The notes under the pieces were generated by a model, which saw nothing but the letters and a program-made list of their open reading frames with translations, had not been told where the DNA came from and made no database searches. A stretch of DNA of 64,000 nt, from assembly GCA_902780525.1 (NCBI GenBank), contig CACZFL010000004.1, forward strand, positions 1-64,000. The letters run 5' to 3'. The position numbers and the translations under genes are program-made. This document shows, piece after piece, positions 26,098 through 35,269 of this stretch (position 1 is the stretch's first letter; every line of letters begins with the position of its first letter). The DNA is from an uncultured bacterium (GTDB taxonomy: Bacteria; Cyanobacteriota; Vampirovibrionia; Gastranaerophilales; Gastranaerophilaceae).

Positions 26098-26361
26098 TTA
26101 TTTATCCTTCATCTCTTGCTGCAATCTGTCACAAGCATCACACGGTTCCGGCTTTTTGATTTGCTTGTTACAAGGGTCACACGGAATTTTCTTTTCACAT
26201 GGGGAACTTGGTGCTGCGTATCCTGTCGGACAAGGCTGTGTTTCTTGACATTTGTTACATTTGCTCCACGGATTTAATTTTGACCAGGAAAAAGCGTTTG
26301 CGCTCTGAACTCCTGCTGATAAAATCCCTATAACGGCTAAAACTGATAATGTTTTTTTCAT
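26098..26361 (-). CDS. Small secreted cysteine-rich protein
   Basis: 87 aa. A clear signal peptide (MKKTLSVLAVIGILSAGVQSANA) is followed by about 64 residues with ten cysteines arranged in C-x2-C and spaced pairs (CNKCQETQPC, CEKKIPCDPC, CDACD). Prolines and lysines surround them. It could bind metal or form disulfides outside the cytoplasm; no family recognised. AAAGGAG precedes the start. Confidence 0.75.
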   Translation of the reverse strand: MKKTLSVLAVIGILSAGVQSANAFSWSKLNPWSKCNKCQETQPCPTGYAAPSSPCEKKIPCDPCNKQIKKPEPCDACDRLQQEMKDK

Positions 26362-26450
26362 CTCTTACTCCTTTTTTTATGTATCGTATTTTTAAATACA
26401 TTATTATTTTAAGGAATATAAGATTTTTTCATATTGTTAAGTCGGGCAAA

Positions 26451-27479
26451 TTAGTTTTTAGCCTTGTCGATTAATTTGTCTTTATGTCCCCATGTAAATG
26501 ATGAACGAATCTCGGAACCGATTGTTTCAATTAAGTGAGTTTTTGACTGATCTCTTAGTTCTTTAAATCGCCTGCTTTCATTTTCGCCCATCTCTGTCAT
26601 AAACTCTTTTGCGTAGCTTCCGTCCTGAATTCTTTTCAAGATTTCTTGCATTCTTGTTTTTACATCAGGACCTATTACTTTGCTTCCGCTTGTATAATCT
26701 CCGTATTCTGCATTATTTGAGATTGAATAGTGCATATCTTCAATACCGCCCTGATAAATCAAATCAACAATCAATTTTAGCTCATGGCAGACTTCAAAAT
26801 AAGCCATATAAGGAGAGTACCCAGCTTCTACGAGTGTTTCAAATCCGCTTTTGATTAACTGGTCAACTCCGCCGCAGATTACTGTTTGTTCTCCAAACAA
26901 GTCTGTTTCTGTTTCTTCTCTGAATGTTGTTTCAATTATTCCTGTTCTTCCTGAGCCTATCGCAGACGCATATGATAATGCAAGCTGTAAATGTGGTTCT
27001 TTATTTTCTCCGTGTACGGCAACAAGTGACGGAACGCCCATACCTTTAACATATTCGCTTCTTACGGTATGTCCTGGGGCTTTTGGTGCAACCATAATAA
27101 CATTTACACCTTCAGGTGCTTTTATGTATCCGTAATGAATATTAAATCCGTGTGAGAACATTAAATATTGTTCTGCCCTTAAATTAGGTCTGATTTCGTT
27201 TTCATAAACTTTTGCCTGAACTTCATCAGGTATAAGTATCTGAACTATGTCAGCATATTTAACAGCTTCAGGTATAGACATTACTTTTAAGCCGTAGTCT
27301 TTTGCTTTAATGTAAGAAGCGCCGCCCTCTCTTAACCCGAAAACAACCTCACAACCTGAATCTACAAGGTTTAACCCCTGTCCGTATCCTTGTGAACCAA
27401 AGCCGATTATCGCAATTTTTTTTGATTTTATTAAATTTGTATCTATGTCTTTGTCTGTATAAATTTTTAAACTTTCCAT
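26451..27479 (-). CDS. ilvC: Ketol-acid reductoisomerase, class I
   Basis: 342 aa, short (class I) form. It isomerises and reduces 2-acetolactate in valine, leucine and isoleucine synthesis. Rossmann motif GFGSQGYGQ lies near 26-34; catalytic Mg-binding residues appear in GGVDQLIKSGFETLVEAGY and YFEVCHELKLIVDLIYQGG. The cofactor-specificity loop reads LREGGASYIKA, where the common NADPH form has Gly-Ser; the missing serine might alter NADPH/NADH preference. AGAGGAG precedes the start. No other ilv gene is adjacent. Confidence 0.96.
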   Translation of the reverse strand: MESLKIYTDKDIDTNLIKSKKIAIIGFGSQGYGQGLNLVDSGCEVVFGLREGGASYIKAKDYGLKVMSIPEAVKYADIVQILIPDEVQAKVYENEIRPNLRAEQYLMFSHGFNIHYGYIKAPEGVNVIMVAPKAPGHTVRSEYVKGMGVPSLVAVHGENKEPHLQLALSYASAIGSGRTGIIETTFREETETDLFGEQTVICGGVDQLIKSGFETLVEAGYSPYMAYFEVCHELKLIVDLIYQGGIEDMHYSISNNAEYGDYTSGSKVIGPDVKTRMQEILKRIQDGSYAKEFMTEMGENESRRFKELRDQSKTHLIETIGSEIRSSFTWGHKDKLIDKAKN

Positions 27480-27568
27480 AAAACGCTCCTCTTACTTATT
27501 TTATTTTACTTCAAATCAATAGCATTAAAATTTTTTGTAAATATTTGTAACAATACTTCTGATTTTAC

Positions 27569-27595
27569 TAAAGTTTTAAACAAAAGTGTCGTTAA
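27569..27595 (+). promoter_or_regulatory. Sigma-28 (FliA)-like promoter, weak -10
   Basis: TAAAGTTT (27569-27576), 11-nt spacer, GTCGTTAA (27588-27595; consensus GCCGATAA). A TTGTAAATATTTGTAACAAT block lies immediately upstream, as at the other three FliA-type promoters. It precedes a 67-aa gene. Confidence 0.6.
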
Positions 27596-27624
27596 GTACA
27601 TTGTACGAGAAAAAGGTTTTTAAA

Positions 27625-27828
27625 ATGATAAACGAGACAGGATATAAACTTGGAAAGAATTATTTAGGAACTAATTTTGCAGGCAGTGGCGCACAGCAAA
27701 AAACGTCTGTAAACAAGTATTATAATATATTTACCAGGAAGCTGGAAGAGATGGTGCTTCCAAATATTGACCTTGAACACAATACACCTATTAACAGCGA
27801 AATTTCAACTTTTTCAAGATTGGCATAA
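27625..27828 (+). CDS. Small 67-aa protein of the putative FliA regulon
   Basis: No family recognised. It begins MINETGYKLGKNYLG and ends STFSRLA. The start at 27625 lies about 30 nt after the FliA-like -10 and behind AAAAAGG; the earlier in-frame ATG (27586) lies inside the promoter and cannot be used. Promoter context suggests a late flagellar-class protein, possibly a regulator, chaperone or export substrate. Nothing in the sequence shows which. Confidence 0.65.
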   Translation: MINETGYKLGKNYLGTNFAGSGAQQKTSVNKYYNIFTRKLEEMVLPNIDLEHNTPINSEISTFSRLA

Positions 27829-27852
27829 AAAAAGAGCATGTTTTTAAGCATA
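27827..27852. terminator. Terminator between the 67-aa gene and gyrA
   Basis: AAAGAG-C-ATG pairs with CAT-A-CTCTTT across one mismatch, with A-rich and T-rich flanks on either side, so it may serve both convergent genes. Confidence 0.65.
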
Positions 27853-27879
27853 CTCTTTTTATTTGCATATTACATCTGT

Positions 27880-30435
27880 TTATTCTTCTGTTATATCAGT
27901 ATCAATCAATGAGGTTTGCTCTCCTGCGCTTATGTTTTCTGTTTCAGAACTGCTTACAGGTATGTCCTCATCGTCATCATCAGTATTCACAATTTTGTTA
28001 ACTGAAGCAACTGTGTCGTTATCAATCAAGTTTTGTGCTCTTACACCTGTAGCAGGTCTTCCCTGACAAGATATATCACCGGCTTTGATACGGGTTACAA
28101 TACCGTTTGATGTAACAAGCATAATCTCGTCTTTTTCTTCAACGATTGTTAATGCAACAAGTCTTGATGATGTTGATTTAAATTTTGTTGCGATAAGTCC
28201 GATACCGCCTCTGTTTTGAGTACGGAATTCTGATAATTTTGTTCTCTTGCCAAATCCGTCAGATGTTACAACAAGCAGGTCTGCATCATAGTCACGAGGA
28301 ACGATATCGCAGCCGATAATTGTATCAGCGCTTCTGAGTTTCATAGAAGTTACACCTCTTGCGCTTCTACCTAAAGGCCTTAGATCTTCAATCGGGAATC
28401 TTATTGCCATACCGCAGGAAGTACCAATGATTATTTCATCATTTCCTTTTGCAAGTTTAACCCAGTTAAGTCTGTCATTTTCTTCCAGTGATATTGCAAT
28501 AATACCGCTTCTTCTTATAGAAGCAAAGTTGTCAAGTTCAATTCTCTTAATGTAACCTTTTTGTGTCAACATAATTAGGTTCAGGTCGTGAGAGAAATTA
28601 CTTACAGGAACTACCGCAGTAATTTGTTCTCCCTGTTCAATTGGCAGAACATTAATTATCGGAAGTCCTTTTGACTGGCGTCCTCCTTCAGGGAAGTCGT
28701 AAACATTCAGGCTGTAAACAATACCCTTTGATGAGAAGAACAGTACTTTGTCGTGCATCATAGCAGTAAAGAAGTGCTGAATATCATCATCATCTTTTGT
28801 CTTTATACCTGATTTTCCTCTTGTTGCACGGTTCTGACGTTCAAATGTGTCAAGAGAGATTCTTTTTAAGTATCCCTGATGCGTAATAAAGACTGCCATC
28901 GGAGTATTAGGAGTTAAGTCTTCAATTGTAACTTCACCCTGTTCAGGAACAATCTGTGTACGTCTGTCGTCACCGTATTTTTCTCTGTCTTCAAGAAGTT
29001 CACCCTTTATGATATCAAGAACTTTCTGGCGGTCAGCCAAAATTCCTTCATACTCTTCAATTTTCTTCAAAAGCTCATCATATTCTGTTTTGATTTTATC
29101 TTGTTCCAAACCTGTCAAACGTCTTAATTGCATTTCTAAAATTGCATTTGCCTGGTCTACGTCAAGTCCGTATCTGCTCATTAAACCATTTCTTGCGTCA
29201 TCTGTTGTTTTGGATTTTTTGATAAGTTCAATAACATCATCTAATGAACCTAATGCAATTAATAAACCTGCTAAAATATGTGCACGGATTTTTGCTTTTT
29301 TGAGGTAGTATATTGTTCTTCTTGTAACAATTTCAACCCTGTGTTCAACAAACTCGTTAAGAACTTCATACAGATTCAAAAGTCTTGGCTGCTTGCCACA
29401 GAGCGTAACCATGTTGTATCCGAATGTTGTGCAAAGCTGAGTATATTTGAATAAGTTGTTTTTAACAACTTCCGGTTTAGCATCACGTTTAAGCTCGATA
29501 ACGATTCTCATACCTTCTCTGTCTGATTCGTCACGAAGGTCAGAGATGCCGTTAATTTTGTTTTCCTTAACCAAATCTGCAATTTTTTGAATAAGCATTG
29601 CTTTATTAACCTGGTAAGGAATTTCTGTGACTATGATTGCAGTTCTGGATTGTCTGCCTGCACCGCCCGGGATTTCTTCAATTGTTGCAACTGCGGACAT
29701 TTTTATTGAACCTCTGCCAGTTTCATAAGCTTGTTTAATGTCATTTAAGCCTACAATTGTTGCAGCAGTCGGGAAGTCAGGACCTTTTATGTATTCCATT
29801 AACCCTTCAACAGTAATATTTGGGTTATCGATTAATGCTATTGTTCCGTCAACGACTTCTCTCAAGTTGTGCGGTGGTACGTTTGTTGCCATACCTACTG
29901 CAATACCTGATGAACCGTTTAATAATAACATCGGTAATCTTACCGGAAGAACTGAGGGTTCTTCCAGTGAACCGTCGAAGTTCGGCTCAAAATCAACTGT
30001 TTCACAATCGATATCTGCGAGCATTGAGGTTGTAATTTTGTGCATACGAGCTTCAGTATAACGCATTGCAGCAGCTCCGTCACCGTCAACAGAACCGAAG
30101 TTACCATGCCCGTCAACACAAAGATATCTCGTGTTAAAATCCTGAGCCAAACGTACAAGTGCTTCATAAACAGAACTATCGCCGTGAGGGTGATATTTAC
30201 CTAATACTTCACCAACAATTCTTGCGCACTTTTTGAACGGTTTATCAGGTGTCATTCCGAGTTCATTCATTGCGTATAAAATACGTCTGTGAACAGGTTT
30301 TAAACCATCTCTGACATCGGGTAATGCACGTCCTACAATAACTGACATAGCATAGTCAATGTAGCATTTTTTCATTTCATCCCTGATGTTTACAGGAACA
30401 ATTTTACCGTCTGAAAATATATTTTGCTGACTCAA
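27880..30435 (-). CDS. gyrA: DNA gyrase subunit A
   Basis: 851 aa. N-terminal breakage-reunion domain with [21 protein letters not shown] and the catalytic tyrosine in [11 protein letters not shown] (about 125). The quinolone region [13 protein letters not shown] keeps the wild-type serine. The C-terminal wrapping domain has six blade-like repeats; its GyrA-box position reads QNRGGIG, a variant of QRRGGKG. With GyrB it introduces negative supercoils. The start codon is TTG, supported by GAGGAG 8 nt upstream. The acidic tail ([10 protein letters not shown]) is normal. The gyrB gene is not in the window. Confidence 0.96.
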   Translation of the reverse strand: MSQQNIFSDGKIVPVNIRDEMKKCYIDYAMSVIVGRALPDVRDGLKPVHRRILYAMNELGMTPDKPFKKCARIVGEVLGKYHPHGDSSVYEALVRLAQDFNTRYLCVDGHGNFGSVDGDGAAAMRYTEARMHKITTSMLADIDCETVDFEPNFDGSLEEPSVLPVRLPMLLLNGSSGIAVGMATNVPPHNLREVVDGTIALIDNPNITVEGLMEYIKGPDFPTAATIVGLNDIKQAYETGRGSIKMSAVATIEEIPGGAGRQSRTAIIVTEIPYQVNKAMLIQKIADLVKENKINGISDLRDESDREGMRIVIELKRDAKPEVVKNNLFKYTQLCTTFGYNMVTLCGKQPRLLNLYEVLNEFVEHRVEIVTRRTIYYLKKAKIRAHILAGLLIALGSLDDVIELIKKSKTTDDARNGLMSRYGLDVDQANAILEMQLRRLTGLEQDKIKTEYDELLKKIEEYEGILADRQKVLDIIKGELLEDREKYGDDRRTQIVPEQGEVTIEDLTPNTPMAVFITHQGYLKRISLDTFERQNRATRGKSGIKTKDDDDIQHFFTAMMHDKVLFFSSKGIVYSLNVYDFPEGGRQSKGLPIINVLPIEQGEQITAVVPVSNFSHDLNLIMLTQKGYIKRIELDNFASIRRSGIIAISLEENDRLNWVKLAKGNDEIIIGTSCGMAIRFPIEDLRPLGRSARGVTSMKLRSADTIIGCDIVPRDYDADLLVVTSDGFGKRTKLSEFRTQNRGGIGLIATKFKSTSSRLVALTIVEEKDEIMLVTSNGIVTRIKAGDISCQGRPATGVRAQNLIDNDTVASVNKIVNTDDDDEDIPVSSSETENISAGEQTSLIDTDITEE

Positions 30436-30620
30436 AATCTTTCTCCTCTATCCCTGGTCTGTTTAAGTTCAAATGACAGTATGTATCTGTCTTTTACACT
30501 ATTGTACCATAAAAACATTTTTAAAGTAAAGGTTTAGAAATCGTTGGAAACCTGATTTTTCATATTATTTGGAAAATAAAACATTTACACCATGCTAAAT
30601 TTATGATATCTTAGGTTTAT

Positions 30621-30677
<57 letters not shown>

Positions 30678-30693
<16 letters not shown>

Positions 30694-31104
30694 ATTCTTG
30701 AAAATTGACAAAGGATGATAAGGAGACGAGAACTCCACAAGACGGAAGTCTTGTCAGAGTTCGAACGCGAGTGAGCAGAGTGCGGAGCATTTTCTTTAAT
30801 GTATGCAAAGCATACAAAAAGAAATGCGAAGACACGTTTAATGCGAACGAGCAAGACAGTCTCCCCATCGGCAATTCTTGAAAATTGACAAAGGATGATA
30901 AGGAGACGAGAACTCCACAAGACGGAAGTCTTGTCAGAGTTCGAGCAAGCCGAGCAAAGGCAAGACCGTTAGGGAAAGACGCAGCACGCGTCATCGGGAA
31001 TGCTGGTTCCCGATGCAAGTGCAAGCGGTGCCGTTTAATGCGAGGCGCAGCAAGGCGAAGTGCTAATGTTTATGCGAACGAGTAAGACAGTCTCCCCATC
31101 GGCA
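30678..31104 (+). repeat. Tandem array of tRNA-Thr 3' ends with T-loop elements
   Basis: The 87 bp from 30678 to 30764 (tRNA 3' end, flank, pseudo T-arm CAGAGTTCGA) recur identically at 30858-30944. A third, diverged copy starts at 31089. Element 1 (30765-30858) is 94 nt, the same length as the tRNA-Leu element, sharing GAGCAGAGTG and AGACACGTTT. Element 2 (30945-31089) is 145 nt, has an internal GCATCGGGAA-type hairpin and carries two partial copies of the GTTTA-TGCGA end. Open frames through this region are side effects of the repeats. No gene lies in 30694-31200. Confidence 0.8.
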
Positions 31105-31200
31105 AATCTTGTAGTTTGACAATGGTTGATACGGAGGCATAAACTCCATAAAATAAGTAGTATCTTAGTTGTATTTAGTTTAAATATTGAGGTTTTTTTG

Positions 31201-31821
31201 ATGAAAGTGTTATTATTAAACGGAAGTTCACGTAAGAACGGAACAACTTTTACTGCTTTAGAAGAAATTTCTATTGCATTAAATAAAGAACAGATAGAAA
31301 CTGAGATTTTTCAGCTTGGGAATCCTGAACTGCGTGATTGTTCAGGTTGTTGTGCCTGCAGAAGACTTGGCAAATGTGCATACGATGATATAGTAAACGA
31401 GTTTGTAAGAAAAGCTCGCCAGGCAAACGCTTTTGTTTTTGGCTCGCCGGTTTATTATGCACATCCTTCAGGCAGAATACTTTCTTTTCTGGACAGAGCA
31501 TTTTATTCTGCTCCATCGGCATTTGCATACAAGCCTGCTGCAGCTGTTGCTGCCGCAAGACGTTCTGGAACAACAGCCAGTTTTGATGTGTTAAATAAGT
31601 ATTTTGCAGTTTGTAATATGCCGATTGTAACTTCTCAATACTGGAACAATATATACGGAAACGGAATGGAGCAGGCTCGTCAGGATGATGAAGGCTTACA
31701 AACAATGCGTCAGCTTGGTTACAATATGGCTTGGATTCTGAAATGTATTGAAGCAGGCAGAAGTGCGGGATTTGTACACCCCGAACCGGAAACTAAAATT
31801 AAAACGAATTTTATCAGATAA
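31201..31821 (+). CDS. NAD(P)H-dependent FMN reductase / flavodoxin-fold protein
   Basis: 206 aa. The flavodoxin-like fold begins MKVLLLNGSSRKNGTTFTAL, whose SSRKNGTT loop binds FMN phosphate. CSGCCACRRLGKCAYDD (about 48-64) is the cysteine-rich segment typical of the iron-sulfur flavoprotein/NADPH-FMN reductase group. FGSPVYYAHPSGRI is the second flavin loop. The ATG at 31201 follows TTGAGG. It is the first gene of a three-gene operon (spacing 14 nt, then a 4-nt overlap). It probably reduces flavins or quinones in the cytosol. Confidence 0.88.
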   Translation: MKVLLLNGSSRKNGTTFTALEEISIALNKEQIETEIFQLGNPELRDCSGCCACRRLGKCAYDDIVNEFVRKARQANAFVFGSPVYYAHPSGRILSFLDRAFYSAPSAFAYKPAAAVAAARRSGTTASFDVLNKYFAVCNMPIVTSQYWNNIYGNGMEQARQDDEGLQTMRQLGYNMAWILKCIEAGRSAGFVHPEPETKIKTNFIR

Positions 31822-31835
31822 CAGAGGTAGAATAA

Positions 31836-32318
31836 ATGAGAGAAGAGCTTTTATCAATAATTGAAAAAAACAGCAGAATCGATTTGAAAGAACTTGCGGT
31901 AAGACTCGGTAAGGATGAAATTGATGTAGTAAATGAGCTTCAAAAACTTGAAGACGAAAGAATAATATGCGGGTATCATACACTTATAAATTGGGAAAAA
32001 ACTTCTATTGATAAGGTTACTGCACTTATAGAAGTAAAAGTTACACCACAAAGAGGCAAAGGGTTTGACAGGATTGCTTCAAGAATATATAACTATCCGG
32101 AAGTACGTGATGTTTATTTGATGTCCGGCGGATTTGATCTTCTCGTTATATTAGAAGAAAAATCTTTAAAAGATATTGCAATGTTTGTTTCTGAAAAACT
32201 TTCTACGCTTGATAGTATAATTAGTACGGGTACACATTTTATTCTTAAAAAATACAAAGACCACGGTACAATTATTGATGAGCATATAAGGGATGAAAGA
32301 GAGGTTATTACTCCATGA
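31836..32318 (+). CDS. Lrp/AsnC family transcriptional regulator
   Basis: 160 aa, usual length. An N-terminal winged helix-turn-helix (about 5-55: IDLKELAVRLGKDEIDVVNELQKLEDE) is followed by a RAM ligand-binding beta-alpha-beta domain (about 65-145). It is translationally coupled to the aminotransferase that follows (ATGA overlap), so it probably senses an amino acid and controls this operon. Ligand not deducible. Confidence 0.92.
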   Translation: MREELLSIIEKNSRIDLKELAVRLGKDEIDVVNELQKLEDERIICGYHTLINWEKTSIDKVTALIEVKVTPQRGKGFDRIASRIYNYPEVRDVYLMSGGFDLLVILEEKSLKDIAMFVSEKLSTLDSIISTGTHFILKKYKDHGTIIDEHIRDEREVITP

Positions 32319-33481
32319 GCGCACCTCTTAATGAAACCATACTTAATATTAAACCATCCGGAATAAGAAAATTTTTTGACCTTGTTTCTGAAATGAAGGA
32401 TGTTATATCTCTTGGTGTTGGTGAGCCTGATTTTGATACTCCATGGCATATCCGGGATGAAGGTATTTATGCGTTAGAACAGGGGAAAACTTTCTACACT
32501 TCAAATGCCGGGTTAAAAGAGCTCAGAGAAGAAATACGTAATTATTTAAAAAGAACACAGGGGATTGAATATAATCCTATGACAGAGGTTCTTGTTACTG
32601 TTGGCGGTTCTGAGGCCATTGATATCGGATTACGTGCAATGATTAATCCGGGTGATGAAGTTATTATTCCTCAGCCTGCTTACGTTTCGTATTATCCTTG
32701 CGCACTTTTAACAGGTGCGAGACCTGTTATTATAGACTTAAAATCGGAAAATGAGTTTAGACTTACTGCAGAGGAATTGTTAAATGCAATTACACCAAAG
32801 ACAAAAGTTTTGATTCTTCCGTTTCCAAATAATCCTACCGGCGCAATTATGGAAAGAGATGATTTGGAAAAAATTGCAAAAATATGTGTTGAAAAAGATA
32901 TTTACGTAATGTCTGATGAGATATATTCGGCGCTTACATATAAGGGAAAACATGTTTCTATTGCTTCAATAGAGGGTATGAAAGAAAGAACAATACTTAT
33001 AAATGGTTTTTCAAAAGCTTATGCTATGACAGGCTGGCGACTCGGGTATGCATGCGGTCCTGCTGAGATTGTTAAACAGATGACTAAAATACACCAGTTT
33101 GCAATTATGTGTGCTCCGACCACAAGCCAGTATGCTGCTGTTGAAGCGCTTAAAAATGGTGATGATGATGTAAGACTTATGCGAGGAGCGTATAATCAGC
33201 GCAGAAGATTTTTGATGAACGCTTTTAATGAAATGAATTTGGAGTGTTTTGAACCTTATGGTGCATTCTATGTATTCCCTTGTATAAAAGAGTTTGGAAT
33301 GACATCAGAAGAGTTTGCGACGAAATTTTTAGAAGAAGAACGTGTTGCGGCGGTTCCGGGTAGTGCGTTTGGAGAAAGCGGGGAAGGATATTTAAGAATA
33401 TCCTACGCTTATTCAATAGAAAACTTGAAAGAAGCAATGATAAGACTCTCAAGGTTTGTAAATAAATTGAGAAATAAATAA
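32315..33481 (+). CDS. PLP-dependent aminotransferase, class I/II
   Basis: 388 aa. Fold type I: GVGEPDFDTPWHIRDEG near the N-terminus, VTVGGSEAIDIGLRAM cofactor loop, NNPTGAI, SDEIYSAL, and the PLP lysine in NGFSKAYAMTGWRLGY (about 232). The arginine of the C-terminal substrate site is in YLRISYAYS. It probably acts on aspartate or aromatic/branched amino acids; the exact substrate is unclear. It shares an operon with an Lrp-type regulator. A terminator follows directly after the stop. Confidence 0.92.
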   Translation: MSAPLNETILNIKPSGIRKFFDLVSEMKDVISLGVGEPDFDTPWHIRDEGIYALEQGKTFYTSNAGLKELREEIRNYLKRTQGIEYNPMTEVLVTVGGSEAIDIGLRAMINPGDEVIIPQPAYVSYYPCALLTGARPVIIDLKSENEFRLTAEELLNAITPKTKVLILPFPNNPTGAIMERDDLEKIAKICVEKDIYVMSDEIYSALTYKGKHVSIASIEGMKERTILINGFSKAYAMTGWRLGYACGPAEIVKQMTKIHQFAIMCAPTTSQYAAVEALKNGDDDVRLMRGAYNQRRRFLMNAFNEMNLECFEPYGAFYVFPCIKEFGMTSEEFATKFLEEERVAAVPGSAFGESGEGYLRISYAYSIENLKEAMIRLSRFVNKLRNK

Positions 33482-33509
33482 AAATGACGGATTTTATCCG
33501 TCATTTTTA
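33481..33509. terminator. Terminator after the aminotransferase gene
   Basis: Stem AAAATGACGGA/TCCGTCATTTT with a short loop and flanking T and A runs; it can serve both this operon and the convergent COG2509 gene. Confidence 0.85.
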
Positions 33510-33529
33510 TAATGTTTTTATAATTACCT

Positions 33530-34906
33530 TTAGCCTCTGTTACAGATTGTTTGAGCAACATAAACGCCTGATGCTGAAGCCTGAATAAGTCCTCTTGTTA
33601 CACCTGCTCCATCACCGATTGTAAACAGGTTTTTAACTCCTTCTGTTTCAAGCTCGTTAGTGAGTTTTACACGAGCAGAGTAGAACTTAACTTCGATACC
33701 ATATAGAAGTGTGTATCTTGAAGCGGTGCCCGGAGCAATTTTATCAAGAGCAAACAACATTTCAATAATGCTTTTCATTTGGCGGTAAGGAATTACAAGG
33801 CTCAAATCCCCCGGAGTTGCACATGTAAGTGTCGGAGTGATTATGCTTGATTTTATTCTATCAGGAGTTGAACGACGTCCTTCAAGCAAATCGCCAAATC
33901 TCTGAACAAGAATACCCCCTGCTAACATATTTGCAAGGCTTGCTATATGCTGACCGTATGCGATAGGTTCTTTAAACGGTTCTGTGAACTTTTTACTTAC
34001 AAGAAGTGCAAAGTTTGTGTTATTTGTTTTAATGTTAGCGTAACTGTGACCGTTAACCGTTGCAATTCCGTTATAATTTTCCTGAACAACTTCACCGTTC
34101 GGGTTCATACAGAATGTACGAACTTCGTCACCAAAAGTAGGTGAGTGATAAACGAGTTTTGATTCGTATAGTTTATCTGTTAATGGTGCAAAAACAGGAG
34201 CAGGAAGCTCAACACGGACACCTACGTCAACGGCATTATTTACCATACCGATTTTGTTTTTTGCAAACTCGTGCGTAAGCCAGTCAGCACCTTCTCTTCC
34301 CGGTGCAATAATTGTATATTCCGCTTTGATAGTATCACCGTTATCAAGTACAATACCTTTAACCTGTTCGCATTCAACAATAAGGCTTTCAGCACGTACG
34401 TTATTTAAAATTGTAATTCTTTCATCAAGATAATCCTGCATGTGTTTTAAAACATCAAGGCTTCTTTCCGTACCGAGGTGTCTGACAGGTGAATGAACGA
34501 GTTTTAGTTCTGCAAGAACCGCCTGACGTTCAATTTCTCTGAAAGTTTCCATATTTGTACCGAACACTTCATCTGTTGCTCCATGTTCAAGGTACATATC
34601 ATCTGCGTATTTAATGAGTTCTTCAACTTTTTCTCTCGGCATATAATCGACTAGGTGACCACCTACATCCGGAGTTAGAGTGAGTTTACCATCTGAAAAA
34701 GCACCTGCACCACCCCAGCCGCAGAGTAAACCGCATCGTTTGCAATTAACACACTTTGGCGAACCTTCTCTAATCGGACATTTTCTTTTTTCGATTTTCT
34801 GTCCTTTTTCTATTAAAATTACTTTCCAGTCAGGTTTTAATTTTACAATTTCCAATGCGGAAAAAATTCCTGCCGGTCCTGCGCCAATAATTGCAACGTT
34901 ATACAT
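33530..34906 (-). CDS. FAD-dependent dehydrogenase, COG2509 type
   Basis: 458 aa. N-terminal FAD-binding GxGxxG (IIGAGPAGIFSALEI), then a cysteine cluster CPIREGSPKCVNCKRCGLLCGWGG (about 43-66) and AFSDGKLTLTPDVGG, typical of this uncharacterised flavoprotein group. The C-terminal FAD motif is LFTIGDGAGVTRGLIQASASG. The redox partner and substrate are unknown. AAGGAG precedes the start. It is monocistronic and convergent with the aminotransferase operon. Confidence 0.9.
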   Translation of the reverse strand: MYNVAIIGAGPAGIFSALEIVKLKPDWKVILIEKGQKIEKRKCPIREGSPKCVNCKRCGLLCGWGGAGAFSDGKLTLTPDVGGHLVDYMPREKVEELIKYADDMYLEHGATDEVFGTNMETFREIERQAVLAELKLVHSPVRHLGTERSLDVLKHMQDYLDERITILNNVRAESLIVECEQVKGIVLDNGDTIKAEYTIIAPGREGADWLTHEFAKNKIGMVNNAVDVGVRVELPAPVFAPLTDKLYESKLVYHSPTFGDEVRTFCMNPNGEVVQENYNGIATVNGHSYANIKTNNTNFALLVSKKFTEPFKEPIAYGQHIASLANMLAGGILVQRFGDLLEGRRSTPDRIKSSIITPTLTCATPGDLSLVIPYRQMKSIIEMLFALDKIAPGTASRYTLLYGIEVKFYSARVKLTNELETEGVKNLFTIGDGAGVTRGLIQASASGVYVAQTICNRG

Positions 34907-34984
34907 TCTTCATACTCCTTAAATACGCGTACACTTTTAGCTTACTTAAAAAACGGATGAATTACAACCTTGTATATTTATTGC

Positions 34985-35148
34985 AAAATAAAAAGTTGCA
35001 GTTATAAAAGCTGCAACATTAAATAAACACGAGGATATTAAGAGAGAGTATAAAAATCATGCTTACAAAGGATTTTAGCTTATCCGTAAATTCCTTTGGT
35101 TTTTATTTTTTGTTTTATTTATCCCGCTTACGCCTTACATATATATAA
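34985..35148 (-). ncRNA. Candidate small RNA or 3' UTR
   Basis: In the 363-nt gap 34907-35269, the minus strand carries a GGCAATTTTTCC box (about 35162-35173), a TATATATA tract (35139-35148), an AAAGGA/TCCTTT hairpin, and a terminator (GTTGCAG/CTGCAAC, 34995-35017, then T-rich). This would give an RNA of about 145 nt with no convincing ORF. It might instead be the 3' UTR of the upstream TPR gene. Confidence 0.35.
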
Positions 35149-35269
35149 AGTTTTTGTCTAAGGAAAAATTGCCTTTTTGGGGTAAAATTTTTTATAATTT
35201 TTACAGTACTTAAAACTGTATATATAACAGTATTTAAGAGTATATAATTTATAAATTTTGATTAAATAT

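Noticed and set aside
27880-30435. The gene as topoisomerase IV subunit ParC
   Set aside because: The QNRGGIG sequence is close to a GyrA box and the C-terminal domain has the full six-blade length, so GyrA is more likely. No parE or gyrB neighbour is present to decide further.
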